Of a stretch of DNA of 64,000 nt, positions 34,914-42,994 are shown in pieces. The notes beneath the pieces are model-generated. The model worked only from the letters and a program-made list of their open reading frames with translations. It made no database searches and had not been told where the DNA came from. This DNA is from UBA1723 sp045641625 (lineage in GTDB: Bacteria > Bacteroidota > Bacteroidia > Bacteroidales > Paludibacteraceae). The position numbers and the translations under genes are program-made. Position 1 is the stretch's first letter. Each line of letters starts with the position of its first letter. The stretch lies in assembly GCA_045641625.1 (NCBI GenBank), contig JAZUHH010000017.1:1-64000 (forward strand), read 5' to 3'.

Positions 34914-36497
34914 GTGAACCATATAGAATTTGCCATAGAACTTTTGAAAAAAGGCCGCGCCGTCAACGTCATTGGGCGAGGCAACAGCATGCGTCCCTAC
35001 TTGGTGCACGAACGCGACAAAATAGTGTTTAAGCCAGCTGACTCTGTCAAAGTAGGTGATGTAGTTCTTGCAAAATTTCCTAACAAATACATTATTCACA
35101 GAGTGGTCAAGGTAGATGGTGAGAACGTAACCATGATGGGCGACGGCTGTACAACTTGCGAGAAATGTACTTTGAACGACATATTCGGCAAGGCAGAAGG
35201 CTTTATCCGCAAAGGGAGAGAGTCTATGGACCGAGCAGACAACTTCGGCTACAAGCTCTATTCATGGATATGGATGCACCTGCCTCTATGGTTTCGCAGA
35301 TACTTCTTGGCTATACATGATATTATATTTTTGTCACGCAAAGACCTAACAAGAATTTCTCCAACTGAGGACGAAATAGAACTGTTTCTGGCTTTGACAA
35401 AAGTATCCCTATGGGGAGCATCAACGGAAGAAGCTGAGAAGATATTGGGCAACAAGACAATAAGATGGAGTGCCATACTTGACTTGGCAAATCGCCAGAC
35501 CGTTACAGGAATTATTGCAGATGCAGTAAGGCAACTGCCGGAAAATCTGAAACCTGGGAAGGAAATTAGTGACAAGCTATCCACTTTCTTGAGAAAATTA
35601 CTAATGCAACACGAGAAATTAAATTCCGTATCAGTGCGTTCAATGGAAATTTTCAAGGCTAACGACATTCCTGCAGTTCTCCTAAAGGGACAAGGTACAG
35701 CAGCACACTACCCCAATCCGATATTGCGCCAATGCGGAGACATCGACATATATGTTGGTCCAGAGAATTATGAGAAGGCTCGCAAATGCATAGTAGAACT
35801 TGTCGGAGAAAAGGGTGTTGACCCTCATGACATAAAAGAAAAACATGCTAATGCACATTACGGAAATATAGAAATTGAAATGCATAGGAATGCAGAAATC
35901 CACCATAATATTTTCGTCAAGAACAGCTATATAAAGTATTGTGAACATTGGCTGAGCCCTGAATTGTGCGACAAAGCTAAGATACAAGGCAAAGAAATAG
36001 ATGTACCACAACTGCAGTTCAACACAATATACACATTCTTCCATCTTTGGCATCACTTTGTCTGCGGAGGTGTTGGATTACGACATGTAATCGATTGGAC
36101 CATACTTTTACATAGGGCACACAAGAAGATAGACAACAGACAACTTGAAACAGATATAAACAAATACAAGATTCTCAGAGGGTGGCAGACTATAGGATGG
36201 ATAGCTGTAAATAAATTTGGTTTCCCAAAAGAAGAAATGCCATGCTATTCCGACAAATACGAGAAAGAAGCTCTATTGGTGTGGGATAAGATCATAAAAG
36301 GAGGTAATTTCCAAAGACCTTTTCAAAAGAGAATCGGCAAACACCATTGGATGTTGAGCAAAATCATTTCATTCTGCTACACAATATCTGATGTTGTGAG
36401 ACTGTATCCACTGATAGGCTCAGAGTTCTTGCATGTACTCTTGTATATGTTTAATCGAGGCACTAACACAACAATAAAGCTATTGAATCTAAAGTAA
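34914..36497 (+). CDS. Fusion of S24/S26-type signal peptidase and nucleotidyltransferase
   Basis: The protein has 527 residues and starts with GTG at 34914. Residues 1-105 form a signal-peptidase-like domain: GNSMRP gives nucleophile S25, and IIHRVV gives H62 where bacterial type I enzymes have Lys, so a Ser-His dyad as in SipW/ER-type peptidases is likely; GDG (D77) follows. Residues about 160-520 match the NTP_transf_5 family of putative nucleotidyltransferases (LLKGQGTAAHYPNPILRQCG, DIDIYVG near 282). A hydrophobic Trp-rich link (about 112-135) may touch the membrane. The two domains are usually separate genes in similar cassettes. Confidence 0.72.
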   Translation: MNHIEFAIELLKKGRAVNVIGRGNSMRPYLVHERDKIVFKPADSVKVGDVVLAKFPNKYIIHRVVKVDGENVTMMGDGCTTCEKCTLNDIFGKAEGFIRKGRESMDRADNFGYKLYSWIWMHLPLWFRRYFLAIHDIIFLSRKDLTRISPTEDEIELFLALTKVSLWGASTEEAEKILGNKTIRWSAILDLANRQTVTGIIADAVRQLPENLKPGKEISDKLSTFLRKLLMQHEKLNSVSVRSMEIFKANDIPAVLLKGQGTAAHYPNPILRQCGDIDIYVGPENYEKARKCIVELVGEKGVDPHDIKEKHANAHYGNIEIEMHRNAEIHHNIFVKNSYIKYCEHWLSPELCDKAKIQGKEIDVPQLQFNTIYTFFHLWHHFVCGGVGLRHVIDWTILLHRAHKKIDNRQLETDINKYKILRGWQTIGWIAVNKFGFPKEEMPCYSDKYEKEALLVWDKIIKGGNFQRPFQKRIGKHHWMLSKIISFCYTISDVVRLYPLIGSEFLHVLLYMFNRGTNTTIKLLNLK

Positions 36498-36507
36498 TAA
36501 ATAAACT

Positions 36508-36774
36508 ATGAAAAAACAACAAGGCTACGAACTAAGAGATATATGTGGCGAAAAGGTTATCATCGCTACGGGAGTGGAAAGCATAGATGTCAACAGCATG
36601 ATAGTGCTGAACGACACAGCTGCGTTCATGTGGGAGGCTATGGGTGACTCTGACTTTGAAACTGAAGACATTGTAAAGAAGACTCTGGAAGTCTATGACA
36701 TCAGCGAAGAGCATGCCAGAGAATCTGTGAACAGACTTTTGGACGAGATGAAAAGATGTGGAGTCGTGAAATAA
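36508..36774 (+). CDS. PqqD-like RiPP recognition element protein
   Basis: Small protein of 88 residues with the PqqD family fold: ATGVESIDVNSMIVLNDTAAFMW followed by DIVKKTLEVYDIS and a helix ending LLDEMKRCGVV. PqqD-like domains bind leader peptides of ribosomally made, modified peptides. It lies 10 nt after the peptidase/nucleotidyltransferase fusion. Its end overlaps the ABC transporter start by 19 nt, a sign of coupled translation. No peptide precursor is visible beside it. Confidence 0.8.
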   Translation: MKKQQGYELRDICGEKVIIATGVESIDVNSMIVLNDTAAFMWEAMGDSDFETEDIVKKTLEVYDISEEHARESVNRLLDEMKRCGVVK

Positions 36775-38390
36775 ATCTTGCACTCTGGCTTTGGAGCAGT
36801 GTCAAGGGACAAAGACGCCGCATTCTACTAAATTGTGCGATAGGTATCTTTAGAATAGCCCTGTCGCTTAGCTTCGTGTACCTTTGCAAACATATCGTAG
36901 ATATTGCTACAGGCACTGCTCAAGGAGACATGAAGCAATGGACAATGATTCTTGTCGGCTACATCCTTCTGCAACTTACTGTAACTCTTGTCAACGGGCG
37001 GATCAAGGAACGCAACCGAATTGAGGTCACTAACCTCTTGCAGAAGAAGATCTTTGCAAAGGCCATGTACAGCCAGTGGAATGGACGCGACAGATTCCAT
37101 ACGGGAGACACAATGAGCAGACTCAGCGAAGACATAAGAACAGTCTCCGCTACAATAAGCGACCAAATTCCAAGAATAGTATTGGCTTCGGTACAGCTGA
37201 TCTGTGCCTCATTCGTATTGTTCACACTTGAAAGAAATCTGCTTTGGGTATTACTCGTGATAATGCCTATAGCAATCATAGTAAGCAAGGTCTATTTTCG
37301 CAGACTTAGAAGGCTGACAGACAAAGTCAGACAACAGGAAGGAGAAATTCAGAGTCACATACAGGAGCATCTTCTAAAGAGAATCCTTATAATCTGCATG
37401 AACAGAATAGACGATGCCATCCTCCTACTTAACAACCGTCAGGACGAGCTGAAGGACACTGTTGTATCCAGAGTGAACTATACAACCCGCGCCAACATGT
37501 TCATCCAGGCAGGCTTTATGACTGGCTATAGCGTAACTTTTTGTTGGGGAGCATACGGAATCATGGCAGGCACAGTGACATACGGTATGATGACTGCATT
37601 CCTTCAGCTTGTAAATCAAGTGCAGATGCCTATTGTAAACATGAGCCACTACCTGCCTGGCATTATCCAGTCCATTTCATCAATTTACAGACTAAAGGAG
37701 ATTGACGAAGAAACGCAGATGAAGGACAATAACGCAGAGTCAGTTAGCCCAGACAAAGAATACGGCATAAAAATAGAGGACCTGGCCTACACTTATCCAG
37801 GCAATTCCGCACCAACCATAAACAATTTGAGCGAGACTTTCAACCCAGGCGAGCATATTGCCATAGTTGGACAGACAGGAGCCGGCAAAAGCACGTTGAT
37901 ACGCCTTCTTCTTGGACTGCTTCTGCCGGACAAAGGTTCCATATCAATAACTGACGGAAATGAGACTGTCACACAAGGACCTGACCGAAAAGCATTCTGC
38001 TATGTACCGCAGGGAAACAGTTTGATGAGCGGAACAATAAGGGACAATCTGCTTCTTGGAAACCCTATAGCAACAGAAGAAGACATGGCCAACGCACTTC
38101 GACTTGCAGCAGCCGACTTTGTGTTTGAGAGAGAAGAAGGACTTAACACATCATGCGCAGAACAAGGTAACGGATTGAGCGAAGGTCAAGCCCAGCGAAT
38201 CGCCATAGCACGCTCACTTCTTCAGCCGGGAAGCATATACATATTCGACGAAGCATGCTCTGCCCTAGACGAGGCTACGGAGACTCGCATCCTCGACAAC
38301 CTCGACTCTCATCTTAAGGGCAAAACAGTGATATGGATTACCCATCATGAGTCAGTAAGGAAACGAATGAGCAGAATTGTAAGCTTATAG
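36756..38390 (+). CDS. ABC transporter, fused permease and ATPase (exporter type)
   Basis: The protein has 544 residues with six-segment transmembrane domain (about residues 20-300) and an ATPase domain: Walker A VGQTGAGKST near 371, signature LSEGQAQRIAIARSL near 473, Walker B IYIFDEACSALD near 496. No C39 peptidase domain precedes it. Type I exporter family, as used to export lipids, drugs or modified peptides. The PqqD overlap and the kinase and nucleotidyltransferase genes point to a peptide product. Confidence 0.85.
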   Translation: MWSREINLALWLWSSVKGQRRRILLNCAIGIFRIALSLSFVYLCKHIVDIATGTAQGDMKQWTMILVGYILLQLTVTLVNGRIKERNRIEVTNLLQKKIFAKAMYSQWNGRDRFHTGDTMSRLSEDIRTVSATISDQIPRIVLASVQLICASFVLFTLERNLLWVLLVIMPIAIIVSKVYFRRLRRLTDKVRQQEGEIQSHIQEHLLKRILIICMNRIDDAILLLNNRQDELKDTVVSRVNYTTRANMFIQAGFMTGYSVTFCWGAYGIMAGTVTYGMMTAFLQLVNQVQMPIVNMSHYLPGIIQSISSIYRLKEIDEETQMKDNNAESVSPDKEYGIKIEDLAYTYPGNSAPTINNLSETFNPGEHIAIVGQTGAGKSTLIRLLLGLLLPDKGSISITDGNETVTQGPDRKAFCYVPQGNSLMSGTIRDNLLLGNPIATEEDMANALRLAAADFVFEREEGLNTSCAEQGNGLSEGQAQRIAIARSLLQPGSIYIFDEACSALDEATETRILDNLDSHLKGKTVIWITHHESVRKRMSRIVSL

Positions 38391-38458
38391 CCAGCTAGTT
38401 TCGTTCCGGCTATCTAATCCTCTGACAAAAGACTTGTCATAATCAGTTTGTACAGAAC

Positions 38459-39253
38459 ATGGAAACTATAATTTTTCTTCACGGATTCTTTGCAAGCGGC
38501 AGCTGCGTACCGGCACAAGCCTTGAAAGAGGCTTTTGACGGGAAAGTTCGCGTACTGACTCCTGACCTACCAATGCACCCCAAAGAGTCATTGGAGTTCA
38601 TACATCAGCTTTGCGACAAAGAGAATCCAAGTCTGCTTGTGGGCAACAGCTGCGGATCGTTTCTTGCTCAAATACTTGCCCCAATAGTTGGAGTACCTGC
38701 TCTGCTTGGCAACCCGCATTTCGAAATGACAAAATTTTTGAAAGAAAGGATAGGAGATCACCAATACAAGTCTCCGAGAATGGACGGGAAGCAAGATTTT
38801 ACGATAGACGAAGATTTGGTCAACGAGTTTGCCGAACTCGAAGAAACAATGTTCAGCTTCACAAGTCCGTACTACAAAGACAAAGTTTGGGGCATATTCG
38901 GAGAAAATGACACATTGGCACACTTCGAACCCTTGTTCAAAGAGCACTACGAAAACTCGTTTCACTTTCCTGGCGCTCATACTCCAACGGCAGAAGAAGT
39001 TCGCACATACCATGTTCCTCTGATAGAGAGAATGTTAGAGGTCTTTCCTCGCAAGGAAGAGAGGTTCTTCCGCCACTTCAAGGGCAACAAATACAGATTT
39101 CTGCACTCAGCATTCGATTCGGAAACTACAGAGAGGATGGTCGTCTATCAAGCTATGTACGGAGAAGAAAAGATTTGGGTTAGATTAGAAAAAATGTTCT
39201 TCGAAAAGATAACAAGAGACGGAAAAACTTTCAACCGCTTCGAGGAAATTTAA
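38459..39253 (+). CDS. YqiA-like alpha/beta hydrolase fused to DUF1653
   Basis: The protein has 264 residues. The N-terminal domain (1-195) is a small YqiA/YcfP-type alpha/beta hydrolase: FLHGFFASG, nucleophile elbow GNSCGS (S near 68), D of FGENDTL and H of FPGAHTP. The C-terminal 65 residues match DUF1653 (FKGNKYRFLHSAFDSETTE, MVVYQAMYGEEKIWVR, MFFEKI). Substrate unknown. It sits 12 nt before the phosphatase gene. Fusion of these two domains in one protein deserves notice. Confidence 0.75.
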   Translation: METIIFLHGFFASGSCVPAQALKEAFDGKVRVLTPDLPMHPKESLEFIHQLCDKENPSLLVGNSCGSFLAQILAPIVGVPALLGNPHFEMTKFLKERIGDHQYKSPRMDGKQDFTIDEDLVNEFAELEETMFSFTSPYYKDKVWGIFGENDTLAHFEPLFKEHYENSFHFPGAHTPTAEEVRTYHVPLIERMLEVFPRKEERFFRHFKGNKYRFLHSAFDSETTERMVVYQAMYGEEKIWVRLEKMFFEKITRDGKTFNRFEEI

Positions 39254-39265
39254 CAGGGAATACGA

Positions 39266-39799
39266 ATGGCACTATACATTGTCAGACACGGACAAACGGA
39301 AGAGAACAAGCAGATGATCCTGCAAGGTCACATGCCAGGCACGCTGACTGCCGAAGGAACAAGTCAAGTCTCGGAGACAGCAGAAGAACTTGCCAAGACC
39401 GGAATCAAATTCCAATGCATAGTTACAAGTGACTTGAAAAGAGCAAAGGACTCTGCCGGAATAATTGCTGAAAGACTAGGCCTTCAAATCATTCCCATGA
39501 ATATTCTTAGAGAAAGAGACTGGGGAATATACACAGGCATGACGGTTGAAGAGGCAAGAAAGACATACCGCATTGACGGGAAGTGGGTATTCCCCGACAA
39601 GTCAGCAGAGACAGAAGAGGGAATACGCAACAGAGCAAAGAAAGCTCTTCAAGAATTGCAGAGACTCTACCCTACAGAAAACGTCATTGTTGTGACTCAC
39701 GGGCAATTTGCCAGAAACATGTTCGCCGTCCACAACTACTGCAGTTACAGGGAGATCCCTTCGTTCGCAAATGCGGAGATAAGGATTTTAGACTTTTAA
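39266..39799 (+). CDS. Histidine phosphatase family protein
   Basis: The protein has 177 residues with the RHG signature (IVRHGQTEENK at residues 4-14) and the later histidine in VVTHGQFARN. It is a branch-1 histidine acid phosphatase of phosphoglycerate mutase-like fold, acting on an unknown phosphoester. It is 12 nt downstream of the hydrolase and 19 nt upstream of a small protein, so likely co-transcribed. Confidence 0.85.
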   Translation: MALYIVRHGQTEENKQMILQGHMPGTLTAEGTSQVSETAEELAKTGIKFQCIVTSDLKRAKDSAGIIAERLGLQIIPMNILRERDWGIYTGMTVEEARKTYRIDGKWVFPDKSAETEEGIRNRAKKALQELQRLYPTENVIVVTHGQFARNMFAVHNYCSYREIPSFANAEIRILDF

Positions 39800-39818
39800 C
39801 TTCTTAATTATAAACAAT

Positions 39819-40055
39819 ATGGCAAAATCAGTTTTGATAAAGGACACAACCGTTGACGAAAGAATAGAGATTGTACGTGACGCTCTGGGTTTCGATTCTG
39901 ACTGCGAGGGAATAGATTTTTCAGATATGTATGACGACTACATCAGCGGAAAGAAAGAGTTGGCTGACATAAATCGCGAGTTCAGCGAGAAGCATTGCGG
40001 CAGATTCAAGGCAGGTGAATTGAACAAGCCATCTTCCGGCTGCGGCTATAAATAA
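39819..40055 (+). CDS. Small hypothetical protein
   Basis: Acidic protein of 78 residues, ending KPSSGCGYK, with cysteines also at about 30 and 60. It is probably cytoplasmic. Small proteins of this pattern (a VDERIEIVRDALGF-like start, DMYDDYISGKKEL) look conserved in Bacteroidales but their role is unknown. It precedes a bidirectional terminator. Confidence 0.65.
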   Translation: MAKSVLIKDTTVDERIEIVRDALGFDSDCEGIDFSDMYDDYISGKKELADINREFSEKHCGRFKAGELNKPSSGCGYK

Positions 40056-40060
40056 AAGCA

Positions 40061-40097
40061 AGAAAGGTTGCGAGTAGATAACTGGCAACCTTTCTTG
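40061..40097. terminator. Bidirectional terminator between the small protein and GH16
   Basis: AGAAAGGTTGC (40061-40071) pairs perfectly with GCAACCTTTCT (40085-40095). It serves both convergent genes. Confidence 0.85.
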
Positions 40098-40116
40098 TCT
40101 TATTCAAATCTATAAA

Positions 40117-41583
40117 TCAATACTTTACTATCTTTACTGATCTGCTTCCGTTCATTGTTACGAAGTAAACTCCGTCCTTGAAATCCTCCAGACTAACTTC
40201 GGTTTTGCCTGAGCCAAGAACAGTAGTCAGGCAACATGCTCCGCGGGGATCAAAAACTTCAACTTTCACGTCTTGGTCGTACACTCCGTTCCAAATCAAT
40301 TTGTTGTTGACAAAATAAATCGGTTCTTCGCTCATGACATCATCAACAGATGTGATAGTTTCACCAGGTTGGAAGATTCGCCAAAGTGCTGGAGTCTTGT
40401 CATCCGGCAAAGGGGCTTGGAACACACCACCCTGATTGTCAGTTTGTAGGAACTTGCCGCTATGGCGAGCCATTAGAGTAAACACGTTGGAGTCGTATTC
40501 ACTCTGCTTTTCGAAAGCGAACTGCTGATGACCGCCGCCGTTCCAGTTCCATATTCCGGCCTTTGCACCATCGTCTCTGCTTCCTCCGGCGATTTCAAGA
40601 ACCTTTCCGGCAATGTTAAGCCTGAAAGTTCCTGCATATTGCTCATAAAGGTTTATCCATGCGTCCTTGCTGTTGCAGTCTATCAGACTTAGGTCGCCTG
40701 TGACTCCGCTCATGCATTTGCCTTCGCTGACCGACATTACCTTGATTTGGTCGGAATGGATCATCTCGCTCGCATTCTTCTTCCAGACTCTCACCCAGTC
40801 GCACTCCAGAACAGCAGGATTATTGTTCGTAATTTGAATATTGTCTCCTGCCCAGCCACCGACAGCCAAGTTTATGATTATATAATTGCCCTTAAGCTGG
40901 CTTATCTCTGACGGACGGTTGTAGGTTGCAATACACTTGTCGTCGAAATAGAACTTCAAGTATGAGTTTGTCCACTCCAGCCCGTAAGTATGGAAGTCCG
41001 CACTCTTGTCCGGACCAGTGTGCGTGCCACCGAACGAAGCCTCGTGATCCCAAGCGGAACCATGCGAAGCATACCAGTCAGGATTTGTATAGTGCAAATA
41101 ATAATGGTGAAGATTTCTTTCATGTGGAACCTCGAAAATGTCAATCTCTGGCGGCCATCCATCCTGCAAAGTCCAGAATGCAGGCCAAGTGCCAAGCTGC
41201 GAAGGCATTTTGAAGCGGCCTTCAATGTAACCTCCGTTCATTTCAAAGTGACCTCTTGTATCAATAGCTCCGGAAGTATAGTCAAGCGAATAGGTCTTTC
41301 CTCCGTTGGAACAAGTTGGAGGAGCATCCGGGTGTCGGCGGGACTCAGCCTTGATCTTTAGCTTTCCGTCGGAAACCGATACATTCTCTTCGACGCAATA
41401 GGCCTGATGGTTATGGGTGTGTCCCCAATTATAGGTAGGATTCCATTTGCTCTTGTCCAGAGAATTACCGTCGAACTCATCATTAAAGACCATTGTCCAC
41501 CCTGCCGATGTCGCAGGCGGAGCCGCAAAAGCTGAAGAGAAAAGTGTCAATGCGGCTAAAGCCACATAAGTTTTTGATTTCAT
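40117..41583 (-). CDS. Secreted GH16 glycosidase with ricin-type lectin and type IX sorting domains
   Basis: The protein has 488 residues. Signal peptide cut after AFA (residue 20). A GH16 jelly roll (30-270) carries the catalytic EIDIFE motif with nucleophile E146, D148 and acid/base E151, as in beta-1,3- or beta-1,3-1,4-glucanases and related enzymes. A ricin B-like lectin (CBM13) occupies about 275-400. The last 80 residues resemble a type A type IX secretion sorting domain, ending DGVYFVTMNGSRSVKIVKY. The enzyme is therefore probably exported by the machinery that includes SprA, encoded about 1.4 kb away. The substrate is not determined. Confidence 0.85.
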   Translation of the reverse strand: MKSKTYVALAALTLFSSAFAAPPATSAGWTMVFNDEFDGNSLDKSKWNPTYNWGHTHNHQAYCVEENVSVSDGKLKIKAESRRHPDAPPTCSNGGKTYSLDYTSGAIDTRGHFEMNGGYIEGRFKMPSQLGTWPAFWTLQDGWPPEIDIFEVPHERNLHHYYLHYTNPDWYASHGSAWDHEASFGGTHTGPDKSADFHTYGLEWTNSYLKFYFDDKCIATYNRPSEISQLKGNYIIINLAVGGWAGDNIQITNNNPAVLECDWVRVWKKNASEMIHSDQIKVMSVSEGKCMSGVTGDLSLIDCNSKDAWINLYEQYAGTFRLNIAGKVLEIAGGSRDDGAKAGIWNWNGGGHQQFAFEKQSEYDSNVFTLMARHSGKFLQTDNQGGVFQAPLPDDKTPALWRIFQPGETITSVDDVMSEEPIYFVNNKLIWNGVYDQDVKVEVFDPRGACCLTTVLGSGKTEVSLEDFKDGVYFVTMNGSRSVKIVKY

Positions 41584-41705
41584 GAAAATAGATTTATTAA
41601 GATTGTTTTGTGTTTCCGGCGATAAAATTAATCACTTAATTTATATTTTCTTACACTACAACCTACAATTTTCATTTTTACCCTATAATTATTGTTCAAA
41701 ACCTA

Positions 41706-41713
41706 TATATTTG
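41706..41713 (+). promoter_or_regulatory. -7 box TATATTTG upstream of the secreted protein at 41746
   Basis: TATATTTGCG fits TAnnTTTG and lies 32 bp upstream of the start. Confidence 0.6.
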
Positions 41714-41745
41714 CGCATTGAACAAAACTTAACGTCTGCAGCTAT

Positions 41746-42192
41746 ATGAAAAACTTGATTTCTTCACTTGTTGCAATCATTATTTGCTTAAATATCAGTG
41801 CAGCCAACTTAAACATAAAAGGTGCGTGCAATGGCTATACAGCAGTCTTGGAATTCACCGACTCCAACAACAAGCCAACTTCAACTAGTCTTGGAAATGA
41901 AGTACCGATTCCTGAAACGATAAATATATCAAAACCAGTTTCTTTGCACTCCTACGACAATGAAGGAAATGAAAGAACTGTTGCATACCATTACTTTTCG
42001 TTTACAGACAGTATGGGTAACTCTATAGTTTACATAAAAGGAAACGTAATTAGTGATGGGTATCTTAGAATGCTCTCAAAAAAAAGATCGGATTCAGTCT
42101 GGAAAATAAATTTGGTTGTAGAATCTGCTTCTGGAGAATTATGTATATCCCCAATATGGCAAAAGGGCCACTGGAATATAACAGAAGAATAA
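41746..42192 (+). CDS. Small secreted protein of unknown function
   Basis: The protein has 148 residues with a signal peptide (cut near ISAAN, residue 20) and predicted all-beta mature part without a recognised family. The gene is AT-rich compared with ruvA and sprA, and its codon use differs (AAA, ATA and TTT frequent). It may be recently acquired or simply weakly expressed. It has its own promoter box. Confidence 0.6.
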   Translation: MKNLISSLVAIIICLNISAANLNIKGACNGYTAVLEFTDSNNKPTSTSLGNEVPIPETINISKPVSLHSYDNEGNERTVAYHYFSFTDSMGNSIVYIKGNVISDGYLRMLSKKRSDSVWKINLVVESASGELCISPIWQKGHWNITEE

Positions 42193-42286
42193 CAAATAAA
42201 AGTCCGTTTACACTATTTACTGTTTACTTTAAGCACAGACAGAAGTCTTTTCCGTTAAAAAATTTTCTTTGTTCTGCATTTATTTT

Positions 42287-42294
42287 TATCTTTG
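42287..42294 (+). promoter_or_regulatory. -7 box TATCTTTG of the ruvA-sprA unit
   Basis: TATCTTTGCAAC lies 37 bp upstream of ruvA. Confidence 0.7.
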
Positions 42295-42330
42295 CAACTT
42301 AATTGGAAGTAATCTATATAACTTACACTT

Positions 42331-42939
42331 ATGTATGACTATATAAAGGGAATATTAAGCGAGCTAACTCCAACCTCTTGCACAATAGAGGCAGGCGGAG
42401 TCGGTTACCTGCTTAACATATCTCTTACAACATACGCCTACCTTGAGCCACATCAAGGCAAAGATAACACGAAAGTGTTCGCACACCTGATTGTCAGGGA
42501 GGACGAGCACCTGCTTTTCGGCTTTTCCGACAAAATGGAAAGGGAATTGTTCAAGCTCCTGATCAGCGTATCCGGAGTCGGAGCAAACACTGCACGTACC
42601 ATTCTATCTTCGTACACACCGGCAGAACTGGCACAAATCATTGAAAGCGACAACTCGAACGCAATCAAGAAGGTTAAGGGAGTGGGTCCAAAAACTGCCC
42701 AGAAGATTGTCATCGACCTCAAGGACAAGATGAAGAGCTTGGCGGCAGAATCAAACGGCGCCCTACCATTGTCAACTGCTTCGAGTCCAAGCAGCCAGGT
42801 CAAGAACGAGGCTGTCATTGCTCTCACAATGCTTGGATACGTCCAGTCCGCAGCAGAAAAGGTTGTTACTGAAATCATCAAGGGAGAGCCTTCTATTCCT
42901 GTCGAGAAGTTAATTAAGGAAGCATTAAGAAAATTATAA
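42331..42939 (+). CDS. ruvA: Holliday junction branch migration protein RuvA
   Basis: The protein has 202 residues, a normal RuvA length. The N-terminal OB fold starts MYDYIKGIL, and two helix-hairpin-helix motifs (ISVSGVGANTARTILS and KKVKGVGPKTAQKIV) fill residues about 75-130. The C-terminal helical domain that contacts RuvB ends KLIKEALRKL. It precedes sprA by 55 nt, the usual Bacteroidota order. Confidence 0.96.
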   Translation: MYDYIKGILSELTPTSCTIEAGGVGYLLNISLTTYAYLEPHQGKDNTKVFAHLIVREDEHLLFGFSDKMERELFKLLISVSGVGANTARTILSSYTPAELAQIIESDNSNAIKKVKGVGPKTAQKIVIDLKDKMKSLAAESNGALPLSTASSPSSQVKNEAVIALTMLGYVQSAAEKVVTEIIKGEPSIPVEKLIKEALRKL

Positions 42940-42994
42940 AACAGAAAAGATTTTAACTGTACAAAGCAGACAAAATCAATTCATTACACAAAGA

